Shown in pieces: positions 47,122-56,509 of a DNA stretch of 64,000 nucleotides. The first letter of the stretch is position 1; each line of letters begins with the position of its first letter. The stretch covers positions 1,671,158 to 1,735,157 of the forward strand of contig OX638345.1 of assembly GCA_951813535.1 (NCBI GenBank), given 5' to 3'. The DNA is from an uncultured Dehalococcoidia bacterium (GTDB lineage Bacteria > Chloroflexota > Dehalococcoidia > Lucifugimonadales > UBA3495). The position numbers and the translations under genes were made by a program. The notes below the pieces were generated by a model. It was not told the origin of the DNA. It ran no database searches and worked only from the letters and a program-made list of their open reading frames with translations.

Positions 47122-50100
47122 ATGAAGTTGACCAACCATATCCGCATCAATCCTGTGACCATCTTCGCAAAGTCCATCGCCGGCATATCGGCGAATCTCA
47201 TGCTCACGCTGGCGCTCGCAGCGATGCTCGCAGTCGCCATTGTCCTTTACTGGACGCCCGCAGAGGCACAGTCCCCGTCCACGGACGCGACGCTGAGCGA
47301 CCTCAAGGTATTGCCCAAAGACATCATCGGCTTTGACCCAGACTCAACGCACCGCTCGTACGAAGTGGGAGTGGACAGCACCGTCGCCACCGCCACCATC
47401 ACGGCCACGGCCAATGACGCCGCAGCGATGGTGGAATTCGACCCCATTGACGCCGACGGTAACACCGACGGCCACCAGGTGACCCTGTCGCCGGGACGGA
47501 ACCGAGTCACGGTGACCGTGACCGCCGAGGACGGCGTGACTATCAAGCCTTACGAGGTGACAGTGAACCAGGGTGTTACCGACGCCAAGGGCTGGCAGGC
47601 CGGCGCCGACCTGGACGGCCTGGGGGCCGCCAGCAACCTCGACCCACAGGGCATCTGGTCCAGTGACACAACCATGTGGGTCGCGGACAACGAGGACGAC
47701 AAGATCTACGCCTACACGCTGGCCGACGGGTTGCGGGACGCGGGCCAGGACTTCAATCTGGTTTCCGGCAACACAAACCCGAGGGGCATCTGGTCCAGCG
47801 GGCAGACCATGTGGGTAGCGGACTGGGCAAATGAGAAGATCTTTGCCTATACGCTGTCGGTTGGGACGTGGTCCCGGGACACGGCCAAAGAATTGAACAC
47901 GCTGGCCACGGCCGGCAATCAACATCCCACCGGCATATGGTCGGACGAGGAGACCATGTGGGTCGCGGACAGCTTCGACGACAAGGTCTACGCCTACACA
48001 CTGTCCGGCGCAACATGGGGACGGGACGCCGCCCAGGAATTTGACTTGGATTCCGACAACGATGCGCCGACGGGCATCTCGTCCAACGGGACGACCATGT
48101 GGGTGGCGGACTGGGTCGACGACAAGCTCTACGCCTACACGAAGTCTGCCGGGACGTGGGCGCGGGACGAGAGCCGCGACTTCGACACGTTGTCCGCAGC
48201 CGGCAACAATGAGACGCAGGGCGTCTGGTCTGACGGGACGACCATGTGGGTGGCGGACAGCTCCGACGACAAGGTCTTCGCCTACAACATGCCCCCGCCG
48301 TCCACGGACGCGACGCTGAGCGAGCTCAAGGTGACGCCCAAGGACATCATCGGCTTTCACCCAACCCACCGCGTATCGTACGACGTGGGCGTGGACAGCA
48401 TGGTCTCCACCGCCACCGTGACAGCCACGACCAATGACGCCGCAGCGTCCGTGGACTTTAGCACCATTGACGCCGACGGCTCCACCGACGGCCACCAGGT
48501 GACGCTATCGCCGGGACGAAACCGAGTCACGGTCACCGTGACCGCTGAGGACGGCACGACAGTGAAGGAGTACACCGTGTCGGTAAACCAGGGTGTGACC
48601 GACGCCAAGGGCTGGAAGGCGGGCACCGACCTGGACGGCCTGCAGGCAGCAAGTAACTTTAGCCCGCGTGGTATCTGGGCCAACGAGACGACGATGTGGG
48701 TCGCGGACTTAGACCACCGCAAACTCTACGCCTACACGCTGTCCGATGGATCCCGGGACACGGGACAGGAATTCTACCTGCATGCCGACAACGCACGGTC
48801 ACAGGGCATCTGGTCCAACGGGACGACCATGTGGGTCGCGGACTTTCTGTTCGACAAGGTCTTCGCCTACACGCTCTCCGGCGGAACATGGTCGCGGGAC
48901 ACGGGACAGGAATTCGACCTGCATTCCGACAACTTTGACCCGACGGGCATCTGGTCCAACCGGGAGACCATGTGGGTGGCGGATAGATCCGCCGACAAGG
49001 TCTTCGCCTACACACTGTCCGGCAGTACCTGGTCGCGGGACACGGCCCAGGAGTTGGACACGCTGGCCGCAGCCGGCAACAATTCTCCGCAGGGCATCTG
49101 GTCCAACGGCACGACCATGTGGGTCGCGGACTGGGAAGACGACAAGCTTTACGCCTACACGCTGTCGGGAGGGGCGCGGGACGAGAGCCAAGACTTCGAC
49201 ACACTGATTGCGGCCGACAACACGACCCCAAGGAGCATCTGGTCGGACGGAGACACCATGTGGGTCGCGGAACCTGCCAACGGCCAACAAAAGGTATACG
49301 CCTACAACATGCCGCCGTCCAAGGACGCGACGCTGAGCGAGCTAACCGTGGCGCCCAAGGACATCATCGGCTTTGACCCAACCCGCACATCGTACGACGT
49401 GGGCGTGGACAGCATGGTCTCCACCGCCACCATCACGGCCACGGCCAATGACGCCGCAGCGTCCGTGGCATTCGACCCCGCAGCCACGGTGACCCTATCG
49501 CCGGGACGCAACCGAGTCACGGTGACCGTGACCGCCGAGGACGGCATAACGGAGAGGGAATACACCGTGCGGGTGAACCAGGGTGTGACCGACGCCAAGG
49601 GCTGGCAGGCCGGCGCCGACCTGGACGCCCTGATTGCCGCCGGCAACACTGACCCGAGGGGCATCTGGGCCAACGAGACGACCATGTGGGTCGCGGACGA
49701 AGAGGACGACAATATCTACGCCTACACGCGGTCCGATGGGTCCCGGGACACGGCCAAGGACATCGAGCACTCGCCTCTGCCATTATCTTTTAACGCGCGT
49801 GGCATCTGGTCCAACGGAGAGACCATGTGGGTGGTGGACATCTCCTTCGAACAGATCTACGCCTACACGTTGTCCGACGGGACGCGGGACGCTACCAAGG
49901 ATTTGACCACGCTGAAGGCGGCCGGCAACATGAACCCCCACGGCATCTGGTCCAACAGAGAGACCATGTGGGTGGCGGACGAAGTCGTCGGCAAGATCTA
50001 CGCCTACACGTTGTCAGGCGGGACGTGGGCGCGGGACGCCGACCAGGACCTGGACACGCTGATTGCGGCCGACAACACAGACCCGTCCGGCATCTGGTCG

Positions 50101-53100
50101 GACGGAGAAACCATGTGGGTGGCGGACAGTGAAGACGACAAGGTCTACGCCTACACGTTGTCCGACGGCGCGCGGGACGCAAGCCAGGACTTCGACACAC
50201 TGATTGCAGCCGACAACAATTCTCCGCAGGGCATCTGGTCTGACGGCACGACCATGTGGGTGGCGGACTTTTTCGATGACAAGGTCTACGCCTACAACAT
50301 GCCGCCGCCATCGGTGAACGTAAGTTTCGCGCAGTCGACCTACACGGTGACCGAGGGGAGCACCATAGCTGTGACCGTAACGCTGAGCGCGGAGCCCAAG
50401 CGCGAGGTCACCATACCGATAGTAACCTCCAACCAGGACGGTGCCAGCGACACGGACTACATGCTCTCGAGCACGAGCCTGACCTTTGGCGCGGCTGAGA
50501 CATCCCAGACCATCACCTTCGAGGCGGTGAACGACATCGACAACGATGATGATGAGACCGTGGTGCTGAGATTCGGCAGTCCCCTGCCCACGGCGGTTTC
50601 AGAGGGGAGCATCCCAGATACCGAAGTTTCGATAACGGACAGCGGCCTCAGGGCGCACATAGTCGCTCCGTCAACCGTGAACGTCGACGAAGACTCCACC
50701 ACAACGTTTGACGTTCACCTCTCCCACCGGCCCTCCGGCAACGTCACGGTGAGGGTAACGTCCTCCGACACCAGCACGGTGTCGGTGCAGCCGGCCACAC
50801 TGTCCTTCAGCACGACAAGTTGGAACACCCCACGAAGCGTCACGGTGCGGAGTGCAGCCGACGACGACGCCATCGACGACACAGTAACGGTAAGCCTCAC
50901 CGCGTCCGGAGGAGAATACGGCAACATCTCGCGTTCAGTTTTCGTGAAAGTAATCGACGACGATTCGTGCTTAGACCAGACCAATGTGGAGTTCCCGGAC
51001 AATCGCAACACGCCGGGAGAGGTGGACATCGGAAGGAGCCTGTGCAGCCAGGTTGAAGAGGCATACGATGTTGACTGGTTCGCGGTGGACCTCATTGCGG
51101 GGAACACCTATGTCATCGACCTTGAGGGACGGGCGACGAGCGGCGGCACGTTGTTCGACCCCATCCTGAGCTCCATTTACATCAACGGAACGGGCAACGC
51201 GGCGCAAATAGCTTACCAAGTCATCGGCAGTCCTCGCTTCATCCGGGATGACAACGACGGTGAGGGCAGGAACAGCCGGCTGATGTTCACAGTTGTGCAA
51301 TCGGGCCGGTATTACATCGCGGCCAGGGGCTTCGCCTCACACACCGGCAGCTACAGTTTGACCGTTAGCCAAAGGACGCTGGGCAGCCTGGGCGACATCG
51401 TTTACCCCAACGGCACTACGGGCGACCCGTTGATCCTGCTGCGGGCGGCGCCAGCGCCGGACCCGGGGCCATTGGGTCCGGACATGCCCGACGACACCAC
51501 GACCACCGCCACGGTCATCGTGAACGGCGTCAACAACGGCGACCCCAACGATGACGGACGCTACCACGGGCAAATTGACACCCCCGACGACCGCGACTGG
51601 GTCCGGGTGTGGCTCAATGCCAACAAAGCCTACGTCATCCACATGCTCGGGGCTGGCAACGCCTGGAGCGAGGATGAAAACAGCTGGCGCCTGACGCTGC
51701 CGGGGCCGCGAATCGGCGGCATTTTCCTGGTGGACCGACAGCCCGGCGACCCCCATCCCTACGGGTTGCCGGGAACCGACGGAGAACCCACCGCCGACCG
51801 GTGGGCGGCCGGACCGCAGTCGGCGGCCTATTTCACCGCCTCTGAGACCGGCTGGCACTACATCAAAGCCCAGGCTCAATCCGTGGTCCAAACCGGCACC
51901 TACGCGGTGCATGTGTTCAATTTGGCGAACCCGTGGGGACGCCCGGCGCCAGCGCCGATGACGGCCCTGAGCACGGCGGCGCTACCCGGTCAGCCACAGG
52001 GACTGACTGGGACCGCGGCCCACGACGTGGTCTCCCTGACCTGGGACGACCCCGACGACGCCAGCATCATCAGCTACCAGATACTCCGTCGGGACCGGGC
52101 CTTGCACAACCCCGGGATCTTCCAGGTGCACGTCGACGACACCGGCAGCACGGCCACTAGCTATGTTGACCGTGACGTTGCGGCAGAAACCCGTTACGTC
52201 TACCGCATCAAGGCCCGCAACGCGGCGGGGCTGAGCGCACACAGCAAGTCCTTCAGTGTTGACACCCCGGCAGCGCCGGACCCGGCGCTGAACCATCCGG
52301 CCACCGGTGCGCCGACCATCAGCGGCACGGCCCGGGTGGGAGAGACGCTCACAGCGGACACCTCGGGCATACAGGACGCCGACGGGCTGAGCGCCGCGGT
52401 GTTCACCTACCAGTGGATTATCAGTCTCGGAGGCGGGACCGCTGACATCCCAGGGGCGACGGACTCCACCTTCACCCCGGCGGCTTCCCATAAGGGGCTG
52501 GCCATCAGCGTGCGGGTGAGCTTCACCGACGACGCGGGCCACAACGAGACTCTGACCAGCGCGACTACGGCGCTGGTGCTGGCCGCGGCCAACTCGCCAG
52601 CCACGGGTGCGCCGAGCATCAGCGGCACGGCCCGAGTGGGTGAGACGCTAACGGCGGATACCTCAGCCATCGCTGACGACGACGGGTTGACCAACGTTTC
52701 CTACAGCCACCAGTGGCTTGCCGCAGGGACGGACCTGAGCGGTGCGACCAGTTCGACCTACACCCTGACCGCCAGCGAGCAGGGAAAGACCATCCAGGTG
52801 AGGGTGACCTTCACCGACGACGCGGGGAACCACGAGAGCCTGACCAGCACGGCGACGGATGAGGTGGACCCCGCCATCCAGGCACAGAAATCCAACTCGC
52901 CGGCCACGGGCGCGCCGAGCATCAGCGGCACGGCCCGGGTGGGTGAGAGCCTAACGGCGAACACCTCGGGAATTGCCGACGATGACGGTCTGACCAGCGT
53001 TTCCTACAGCTACCAGTGGGTACGAAACGACGGAGTTTCGGACACGGACATTGCGAGCGCGTCCGGGTCCACCTACACGCTGGATGCCATCGACGAAGGC

Positions 53101-54084
53101 AAGACCATCAGAGTGCGTGTGTCCTTTACGGATGACGCGGACAACGATGAGACACTGACCAGCGCGGCCACGGCGGCGATTGCCGCGAAGCCGAACAGTC
53201 CGGCCACGGGAGCGCCCACCATCAGCGGCACGACCCGGGTAGGAAAGACGCTGACGGGGGATACCTCGGGCATCGCCGACGATGACGGGTTGACCAACGT
53301 TTCCTACAGCCACCAGTGGATTGCCGCAGGAACAGACCTGAGCGGAGCGACCGGCTCGACGTACACCCTGACTGCCAGCGAACAGGGTAAGACCATCCAG
53401 GTGAGGGTGAGCTTCACCGACGACGCGGGGAATGACGAGAGCCTGACCAGCACGGCGACGGCAGCAGTGACGGCCCTACAGCGTCCTGGGAAGCCACAGG
53501 GACTGACTGGGACGGTGGCCCACGACGTGGTCTCCCTGACCTGGGACGCCCCCGGCGACACCAGCATCACCGGCTACCAGATACTGCGCCGGAACCGCGA
53601 TGTGCACCAGCCTGGAGTCTTCGAGGTGCACGTCGACGACACGGGCAGCGCGGCGGCGAGCTATGTTGACCGAGACGTTGCGGCGGAGACCCGCTACGCC
53701 TACCGCATCAAGGCCCGCAACGCGGCTGGACTGAGCGCACGCAGTCATTACTTCAATGCCGATACCCCTGCGGTGCCGAACAGTCCGGCCACGGGCGCAC
53801 CGACCATCAGCGGCACGGCCCAGGTGGGTGAGACGCTGACGGCGGACACCTCGGGCATACAGGACGCCGACGGACTAACGAACGTCACCTTCAGGTACCA
53901 GTGGATTGTCACCGACGGTGGGGCTGAGATTGAAGTTCAGGGCGCCACGGAGGCCACCTACACCGTGCTGTCCATAGACAAGGCCCTCAGGCTCATGGTG
54001 CGGGTGAGCTTCACCGACGACGCTGGCAATGGCGAGAGTCTGACCAGTGCCGCCACGGAGGTGGTGGTGGACGCAGAACAGTAA
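47122..54084 (+). CDS. Giant secreted modular protein (cadherin-like sandwich / propeller / Calx-beta / Fn3 / Ig-like)
   Basis: The protein has 2,320 residues from ATG 47122, with AAAGGAG upstream. A signal peptide (LMLTLALAAMLAVAIVLYW) is followed by three long modules beginning DATLSDLKVLPKDIIGF (residues about 55, 396, 735). Each is a cadherin-like beta-sandwich plus five repeats of the type GIWSNGTTMWVADWEDDKLY, fifteen in all, suggesting beta-propellers. Then come a Calx-beta domain (about 1066), a second one (about 1179), two PPC-like domains (about 1318 and 1491), Fn3 (about 1624), four Ig-like repeats of the ATGAPSISGTARVGETLTAD type, a second Fn3 (about 2124) and a last Ig-like repeat. 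There is no anchor or sorting motif. An adhesion or polymer-binding role is inferred. Confidence 0.9.
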   Translation: MKLTNHIRINPVTIFAKSIAGISANLMLTLALAAMLAVAIVLYWTPAEAQSPSTDATLSDLKVLPKDIIGFDPDSTHRSYEVGVDSTVATATITATANDAAAMVEFDPIDADGNTDGHQVTLSPGRNRVTVTVTAEDGVTIKPYEVTVNQGVTDAKGWQAGADLDGLGAASNLDPQGIWSSDTTMWVADNEDDKIYAYTLADGLRDAGQDFNLVSGNTNPRGIWSSGQTMWVADWANEKIFAYTLSVGTWSRDTAKELNTLATAGNQHPTGIWSDEETMWVADSFDDKVYAYTLSGATWGRDAAQEFDLDSDNDAPTGISSNGTTMWVADWVDDKLYAYTKSAGTWARDESRDFDTLSAAGNNETQGVWSDGTTMWVADSSDDKVFAYNMPPPSTDATLSELKVTPKDIIGFHPTHRVSYDVGVDSMVSTATVTATTNDAAASVDFSTIDADGSTDGHQVTLSPGRNRVTVTVTAEDGTTVKEYTVSVNQGVTDAKGWKAGTDLDGLQAASNFSPRGIWANETTMWVADLDHRKLYAYTLSDGSRDTGQEFYLHADNARSQGIWSNGTTMWVADFLFDKVFAYTLSGGTWSRDTGQEFDLHSDNFDPTGIWSNRETMWVADRSADKVFAYTLSGSTWSRDTAQELDTLAAAGNNSPQGIWSNGTTMWVADWEDDKLYAYTLSGGARDESQDFDTLIAADNTTPRSIWSDGDTMWVAEPANGQQKVYAYNMPPSKDATLSELTVAPKDIIGFDPTRTSYDVGVDSMVSTATITATANDAAASVAFDPAATVTLSPGRNRVTVTVTAEDGITEREYTVRVNQGVTDAKGWQAGADLDALIAAGNTDPRGIWANETTMWVADEEDDNIYAYTRSDGSRDTAKDIEHSPLPLSFNARGIWSNGETMWVVDISFEQIYAYTLSDGTRDATKDLTTLKAAGNMNPHGIWSNRETMWVADEVVGKIYAYTLSGGTWARDADQDLDTLIAADNTDPSGIWSDGETMWVADSEDDKVYAYTLSDGARDASQDFDTLIAADNNSPQGIWSDGTTMWVADFFDDKVYAYNMPPPSVNVSFAQSTYTVTEGSTIAVTVTLSAEPKREVTIPIVTSNQDGASDTDYMLSSTSLTFGAAETSQTITFEAVNDIDNDDDETVVLRFGSPLPTAVSEGSIPDTEVSITDSGLRAHIVAPSTVNVDEDSTTTFDVHLSHRPSGNVTVRVTSSDTSTVSVQPATLSFSTTSWNTPRSVTVRSAADDDAIDDTVTVSLTASGGEYGNISRSVFVKVIDDDSCLDQTNVEFPDNRNTPGEVDIGRSLCSQVEEAYDVDWFAVDLIAGNTYVIDLEGRATSGGTLFDPILSSIYINGTGNAAQIAYQVIGSPRFIRDDNDGEGRNSRLMFTVVQSGRYYIAARGFASHTGSYSLTVSQRTLGSLGDIVYPNGTTGDPLILLRAAPAPDPGPLGPDMPDDTTTTATVIVNGVNNGDPNDDGRYHGQIDTPDDRDWVRVWLNANKAYVIHMLGAGNAWSEDENSWRLTLPGPRIGGIFLVDRQPGDPHPYGLPGTDGEPTADRWAAGPQSAAYFTASETGWHYIKAQAQSVVQTGTYAVHVFNLANPWGRPAPAPMTALSTAALPGQPQGLTGTAAHDVVSLTWDDPDDASIISYQILRRDRALHNPGIFQVHVDDTGSTATSYVDRDVAAETRYVYRIKARNAAGLSAHSKSFSVDTPAAPDPALNHPATGAPTISGTARVGETLTADTSGIQDADGLSAAVFTYQWIISLGGGTADIPGATDSTFTPAASHKGLAISVRVSFTDDAGHNETLTSATTALVLAAANSPATGAPSISGTARVGETLTADTSAIADDDGLTNVSYSHQWLAAGTDLSGATSSTYTLTASEQGKTIQVRVTFTDDAGNHESLTSTATDEVDPAIQAQKSNSPATGAPSISGTARVGESLTANTSGIADDDGLTSVSYSYQWVRNDGVSDTDIASASGSTYTLDAIDEGKTIRVRVSFTDDADNDETLTSAATAAIAAKPNSPATGAPTISGTTRVGKTLTGDTSGIADDDGLTNVSYSHQWIAAGTDLSGATGSTYTLTASEQGKTIQVRVSFTDDAGNDESLTSTATAAVTALQRPGKPQGLTGTVAHDVVSLTWDAPGDTSITGYQILRRNRDVHQPGVFEVHVDDTGSAAASYVDRDVAAETRYAYRIKARNAAGLSARSHYFNADTPAVPNSPATGAPTISGTAQVGETLTADTSGIQDADGLTNVTFRYQWIVTDGGAEIEVQGATEATYTVLSIDKALRLMVRVSFTDDAGNGESLTSAATEVVVDAEQ
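47284..50310 (+). repeat. Three tandem modules of about 1.02 kb inside the giant gene
   Basis: Modules begin near 47284, 48307 and 49324, each with the same sandwich domain followed by five MWVAD repeats and closing with VYAYNMPP. The spacing is almost constant (1,023 and 1,017 bases), so they arose by unequal exchange or duplication of the whole module. They are a likely site of length variation. Confidence 0.85.
52297..53470 (+). repeat. Four tandem Ig-like repeats of about 300 bases
   Basis: Repeats start at about 52297, 52594, 52897 and 53194, each with an ATGAP-ISGT-RVG-TLT-DTS-I block. A fifth copy sits after the second Fn3 domain (53779). Copies differ enough to be old, yet share long identical stretches. 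Confidence 0.8.
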
Positions 54085-54541
54085 CTGGCATCACCCACAC
54101 CGGGTGACCATCAACCTAAATCACACCAACGAAACGCCGGGCGCAGGTTCATGACGCCCGGCGCTTCGTTTTCCAAAGTCACCAACAACTGGTCCATCCG
54201 GCCCCTGCAATCCCGTACCGCACCACCGCATCCTCGCTGCACATCAGGGAATCCGTAAACTCGTCAACGAGGCTTGTATCGACGGCCCCAATCCTCGACG
54301 GACATATCCACCAACTCGGCCGGCAACCCCCAACATCTGAACCCGAGACGAAACTCAACCGAAACCCACCCCCGTCAGAGTTTACGAATCGTCACCAACG
54401 GTTCCCGAGCACTAAACCCTCAACCATGCCACCATATTCTCCAACCCGTTCACAATCACCGGGTCGCTGAACCTACTACCGTCCGGCTCAAACCAATCGC
54501 CTCATCAACACATCAACCCTCCAAGCCTACGGACCAGAAAT
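54085..54541. other. Non-coding, strongly C-rich plus strand
   Basis: No supported gene. In the 60 bases from 54301 I count 25 C and 9 G. A terminator for the giant gene lies at 54130-54172. Confidence 0.4.
54130..54172 (+). terminator. Terminator of the giant surface protein gene
   Basis: Stem built from GAAACGCCGGGCG and CGCCCGGCGCTTC with a CAGGTTCATGA loop, followed by GTTTT. It lies about 45 bases after the stop. Confidence 0.8.
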
Positions 54542-55060
54542 ATGACCAACATCACAACTCCAACCACCGCACTCCTGAACGACCTCCTCACCTGCGGAAG
54601 CTGCGGCGCCGCCATGGAATCCGCCATCTACGAAGGCAGGGGCCGATACTACCGCTGCACCGGCAACCAAGACCGTTGCACCACCCGCCCAACCGACGCG
54701 ACCAGGATTGAGCGCGATGTACTTTCCCACGCAGCCGAGGCACTCCTCGACGAGAAGGGTTTCAGCGGTGCCGAGCAATGGAAGGCCGCCCTCCGTACCC
54801 GGATAATGCCGGACTTCCTGGAAGCCGCATCGGACCCCGAACGCCGACACATCGCCATGCTCGCCATCGCCAACGGGCCACCACGCTTCGCCCAAGCGGA
54901 AGACCTGCCGGCTGCCAGGGAGCTCGTCAAAAGCTCCATACGTCAGGTCATCCTGGAAGCGAACGAGATAAACGTCCAATTCCCAAATCCGGCACTGGAC
55001 CGCTCAGGACAGCTCGGCTGCTACTACGGCCCGGCAGGGTCCAGGTCAGAAATGTTCTAG
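54542..55060 (+). CDS. Recombinase zinc-ribbon protein, likely C-terminal part of a large serine recombinase
   Basis: A 172-residue protein with LLNDLLTCGSCGAAMESAIY and RYYRCTGNQDRC, the zinc beta-ribbon of large serine recombinases. A helical linker and a final beta segment (VILEANEINVQFP) follow, as at the end of such enzymes. The catalytic resolvase domain is absent from the 450 bases upstream and no ribosome binding site precedes the ATG. It may be a remnant of the integrase of this region or a free-standing DNA-binding protein. Confidence 0.6.
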   Translation: MTNITTPTTALLNDLLTCGSCGAAMESAIYEGRGRYYRCTGNQDRCTTRPTDATRIERDVLSHAAEALLDEKGFSGAEQWKAALRTRIMPDFLEAASDPERRHIAMLAIANGPPRFAQAEDLPAARELVKSSIRQVILEANEINVQFPNPALDRSGQLGCYYGPAGSRSEMF

Positions 55061-55134
55061 CACCCCAACGCAGAGGTGCCCAGCTTCCTCACCAAATGGT
55101 AACCTTCCACAACATTTCACGGAGGTGGGTAGCC

Positions 55135-55230
55135 ATGCCACGCGGCGGAAACGACGACAACCACGCCAACCAACTCAACCCGAACAACGACGCTTACTGG
55201 GCATCCCGAGGTGAAGAACGACCTGCGTGA
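55135..55230 (+). CDS. 31-residue small protein with strong ribosome binding site
   Basis: CGGAGGTGGG lies seven bases before ATG 55135. The frame gives a hydrophilic peptide (PRGGNDDNHANQLNPNNDAY, then WASRGEERPA) and stops at TGA 55228. The ANQLNPNNDAYW block recalls short NPNN-containing proteins seen in other bacteria (memory only). The function is unknown. A GC-rich hairpin follows about 105 bases later. Confidence 0.6.
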   Translation: MPRGGNDDNHANQLNPNNDAYWASRGEERPA

Positions 55231-55335
55231 TGCCAGAACGAACACACCACACATCACCAATTTGATGACACCCTCTAGTGGCACGCACCAGCTCTCACCT
55301 GCCACACTGGGAACATCGTCGACCTACGACGACCG

Positions 55336-55366
55336 GCCGGGCGCCCTGTGTGTCGGGGCGCCCGGC
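55336..55366 (+). terminator. GC-rich hairpin, possible terminator
   Basis: GCCGGGCGCCC and GGGCGCCCGGC form a perfect eleven-base-pair stem with a nine-base loop. No T-run follows. It lies after the 31-codon gene. Confidence 0.55.
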
Positions 55367-55519
55367 ATCGCGTTAACCCACTGCATCCCACCCGCAACTA
55401 CCGCTCGGACCCCAGCGCCATACTCAACCTCGGGTTGATGACACACGACCATAGCGGCCGCGCCAAGCCGTACCATAGACTCGTGGCAATCCCCACCGAC
55501 CAACGCCGCGAGTATCTCA

Positions 55520-56182
55520 TTGGCTGCCACACCCACCACACCCCGCACCTTTCCTTACATCTGGACAACCTGGCTACCCCGCATCCTCACAGGAGAGAAC
55601 TCCTGTGAGTGGGCTATATGGTTCAAGGCCCACCACCAAGGCTGGACCCGACAACCCTCCGACTTCGACCAGACCCAGTGGCTGCTCGACCACACCGCGA
55701 TGCTCAATGAACAGAAAGCCCAGTGGGAAACCAAAGGCCAAGAGGTCCGCGTCGAACGCCAGAACAGCTTCCGGCTCCGAGGCCGCACCGCAACCCTGGC
55801 CGGCCAGCCCGACCTGATTGTGGAACGCAGCAACGACGCGCTCATCATCGACGTGAAATCCGGCCAGGAACAACCCTGGCACACTGTCCAGGTGATGATT
55901 TACCAGTGGGCCCTGCCCAAGGCATCGCCCCGATACCAGCACGCCAGGCTGGCAGGAGAAGTCGTTTACCGCGACCGCATCAAGAGAGTTCCGCGGGGAG
56001 CCCTGCCCGGGCAGTTCATTGAGCAACTCGGTTCAACAATTCGCCGCATCGCAGCCGATACTCCGCCCAAACGGGTACCCAGCCCTCAGGAATGCCGCTT
56101 CTGCGACATCAGCGCCGCTGACTGCCCGGAACGCATGGACAACGAGCTCGCCTTCGACGACGCCAATACTGACGACTTCTGA
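55520..56182 (+). CDS. Cas4/AddB-like PD-(D/E)XK nuclease with Fe-S type cysteines
   Basis: A 220-residue protein. The catalytic core is GQPDLIV followed by IIDVKSGQEQPW (D...DxK), and VQVMIYQWAL is the following helix. One cysteine near the N-terminus (ENSCEWAIWF) plus CRFCDISAADC near the C-terminus form the four-cysteine iron-sulphur arrangement of Cas4-type exonucleases. No cas genes or CRISPR array are in the window, so this is a solo nuclease of recombination or defence. The start is uncertain; I use TTG 55520 because the preceding frame has no ATG. Confidence 0.75.
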   Translation: MAATPTTPRTFPYIWTTWLPRILTGENSCEWAIWFKAHHQGWTRQPSDFDQTQWLLDHTAMLNEQKAQWETKGQEVRVERQNSFRLRGRTATLAGQPDLIVERSNDALIIDVKSGQEQPWHTVQVMIYQWALPKASPRYQHARLAGEVVYRDRIKRVPRGALPGQFIEQLGSTIRRIAADTPPKRVPSPQECRFCDISAADCPERMDNELAFDDANTDDF

Positions 56183-56509
56183 AATCCCCACCGGTCAGGA
56201 CCCTGACACACCAGACCGCCGTACGGCCACGGAGAGCCTCCCAACAGTGCCAAGGCAACCCAACCGTCACCACACAGCCGGAAAGTCCGACCAGGGTCGC
56301 CGGGCGCAATAAATTGGCCTACTGTGGTCAACCTGCCCACTGCGCACCACCTGGCTAACGCGCCAGGATGCCCACTGGTGGTTGACGCCTCCAACTTCTC
56401 CCCGCTACAGTTCAATAACAACCCACCCGAGGTTCCCCCACAAACCTCCCTCCAGCGCGACCGCCTCAGCGTTTCCGTCATGTGGGGTGCTAGGTGCAAA
56501 GGAATGGCC

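Noticed and set aside
47344-48495. Minus-strand frame of 383 codons inside the giant gene
   Set aside because: Shadow of the repeated MWVAD modules; its own apparent repeats are only the complement of them.
47284-50310. Tandem repeats considered as a CRISPR array
   Set aside because: The period is about 1 kb (and about 140-150 bases within) and it is protein-coding throughout; there are no short identical repeats with unique spacers anywhere in the window.
55348-55608. Frame of 86 codons before the Cas4-like gene
   Set aside because: His/Pro-rich and overlapping the nuclease start in another frame; the nuclease N-terminus ENSCEW is clearly coding.
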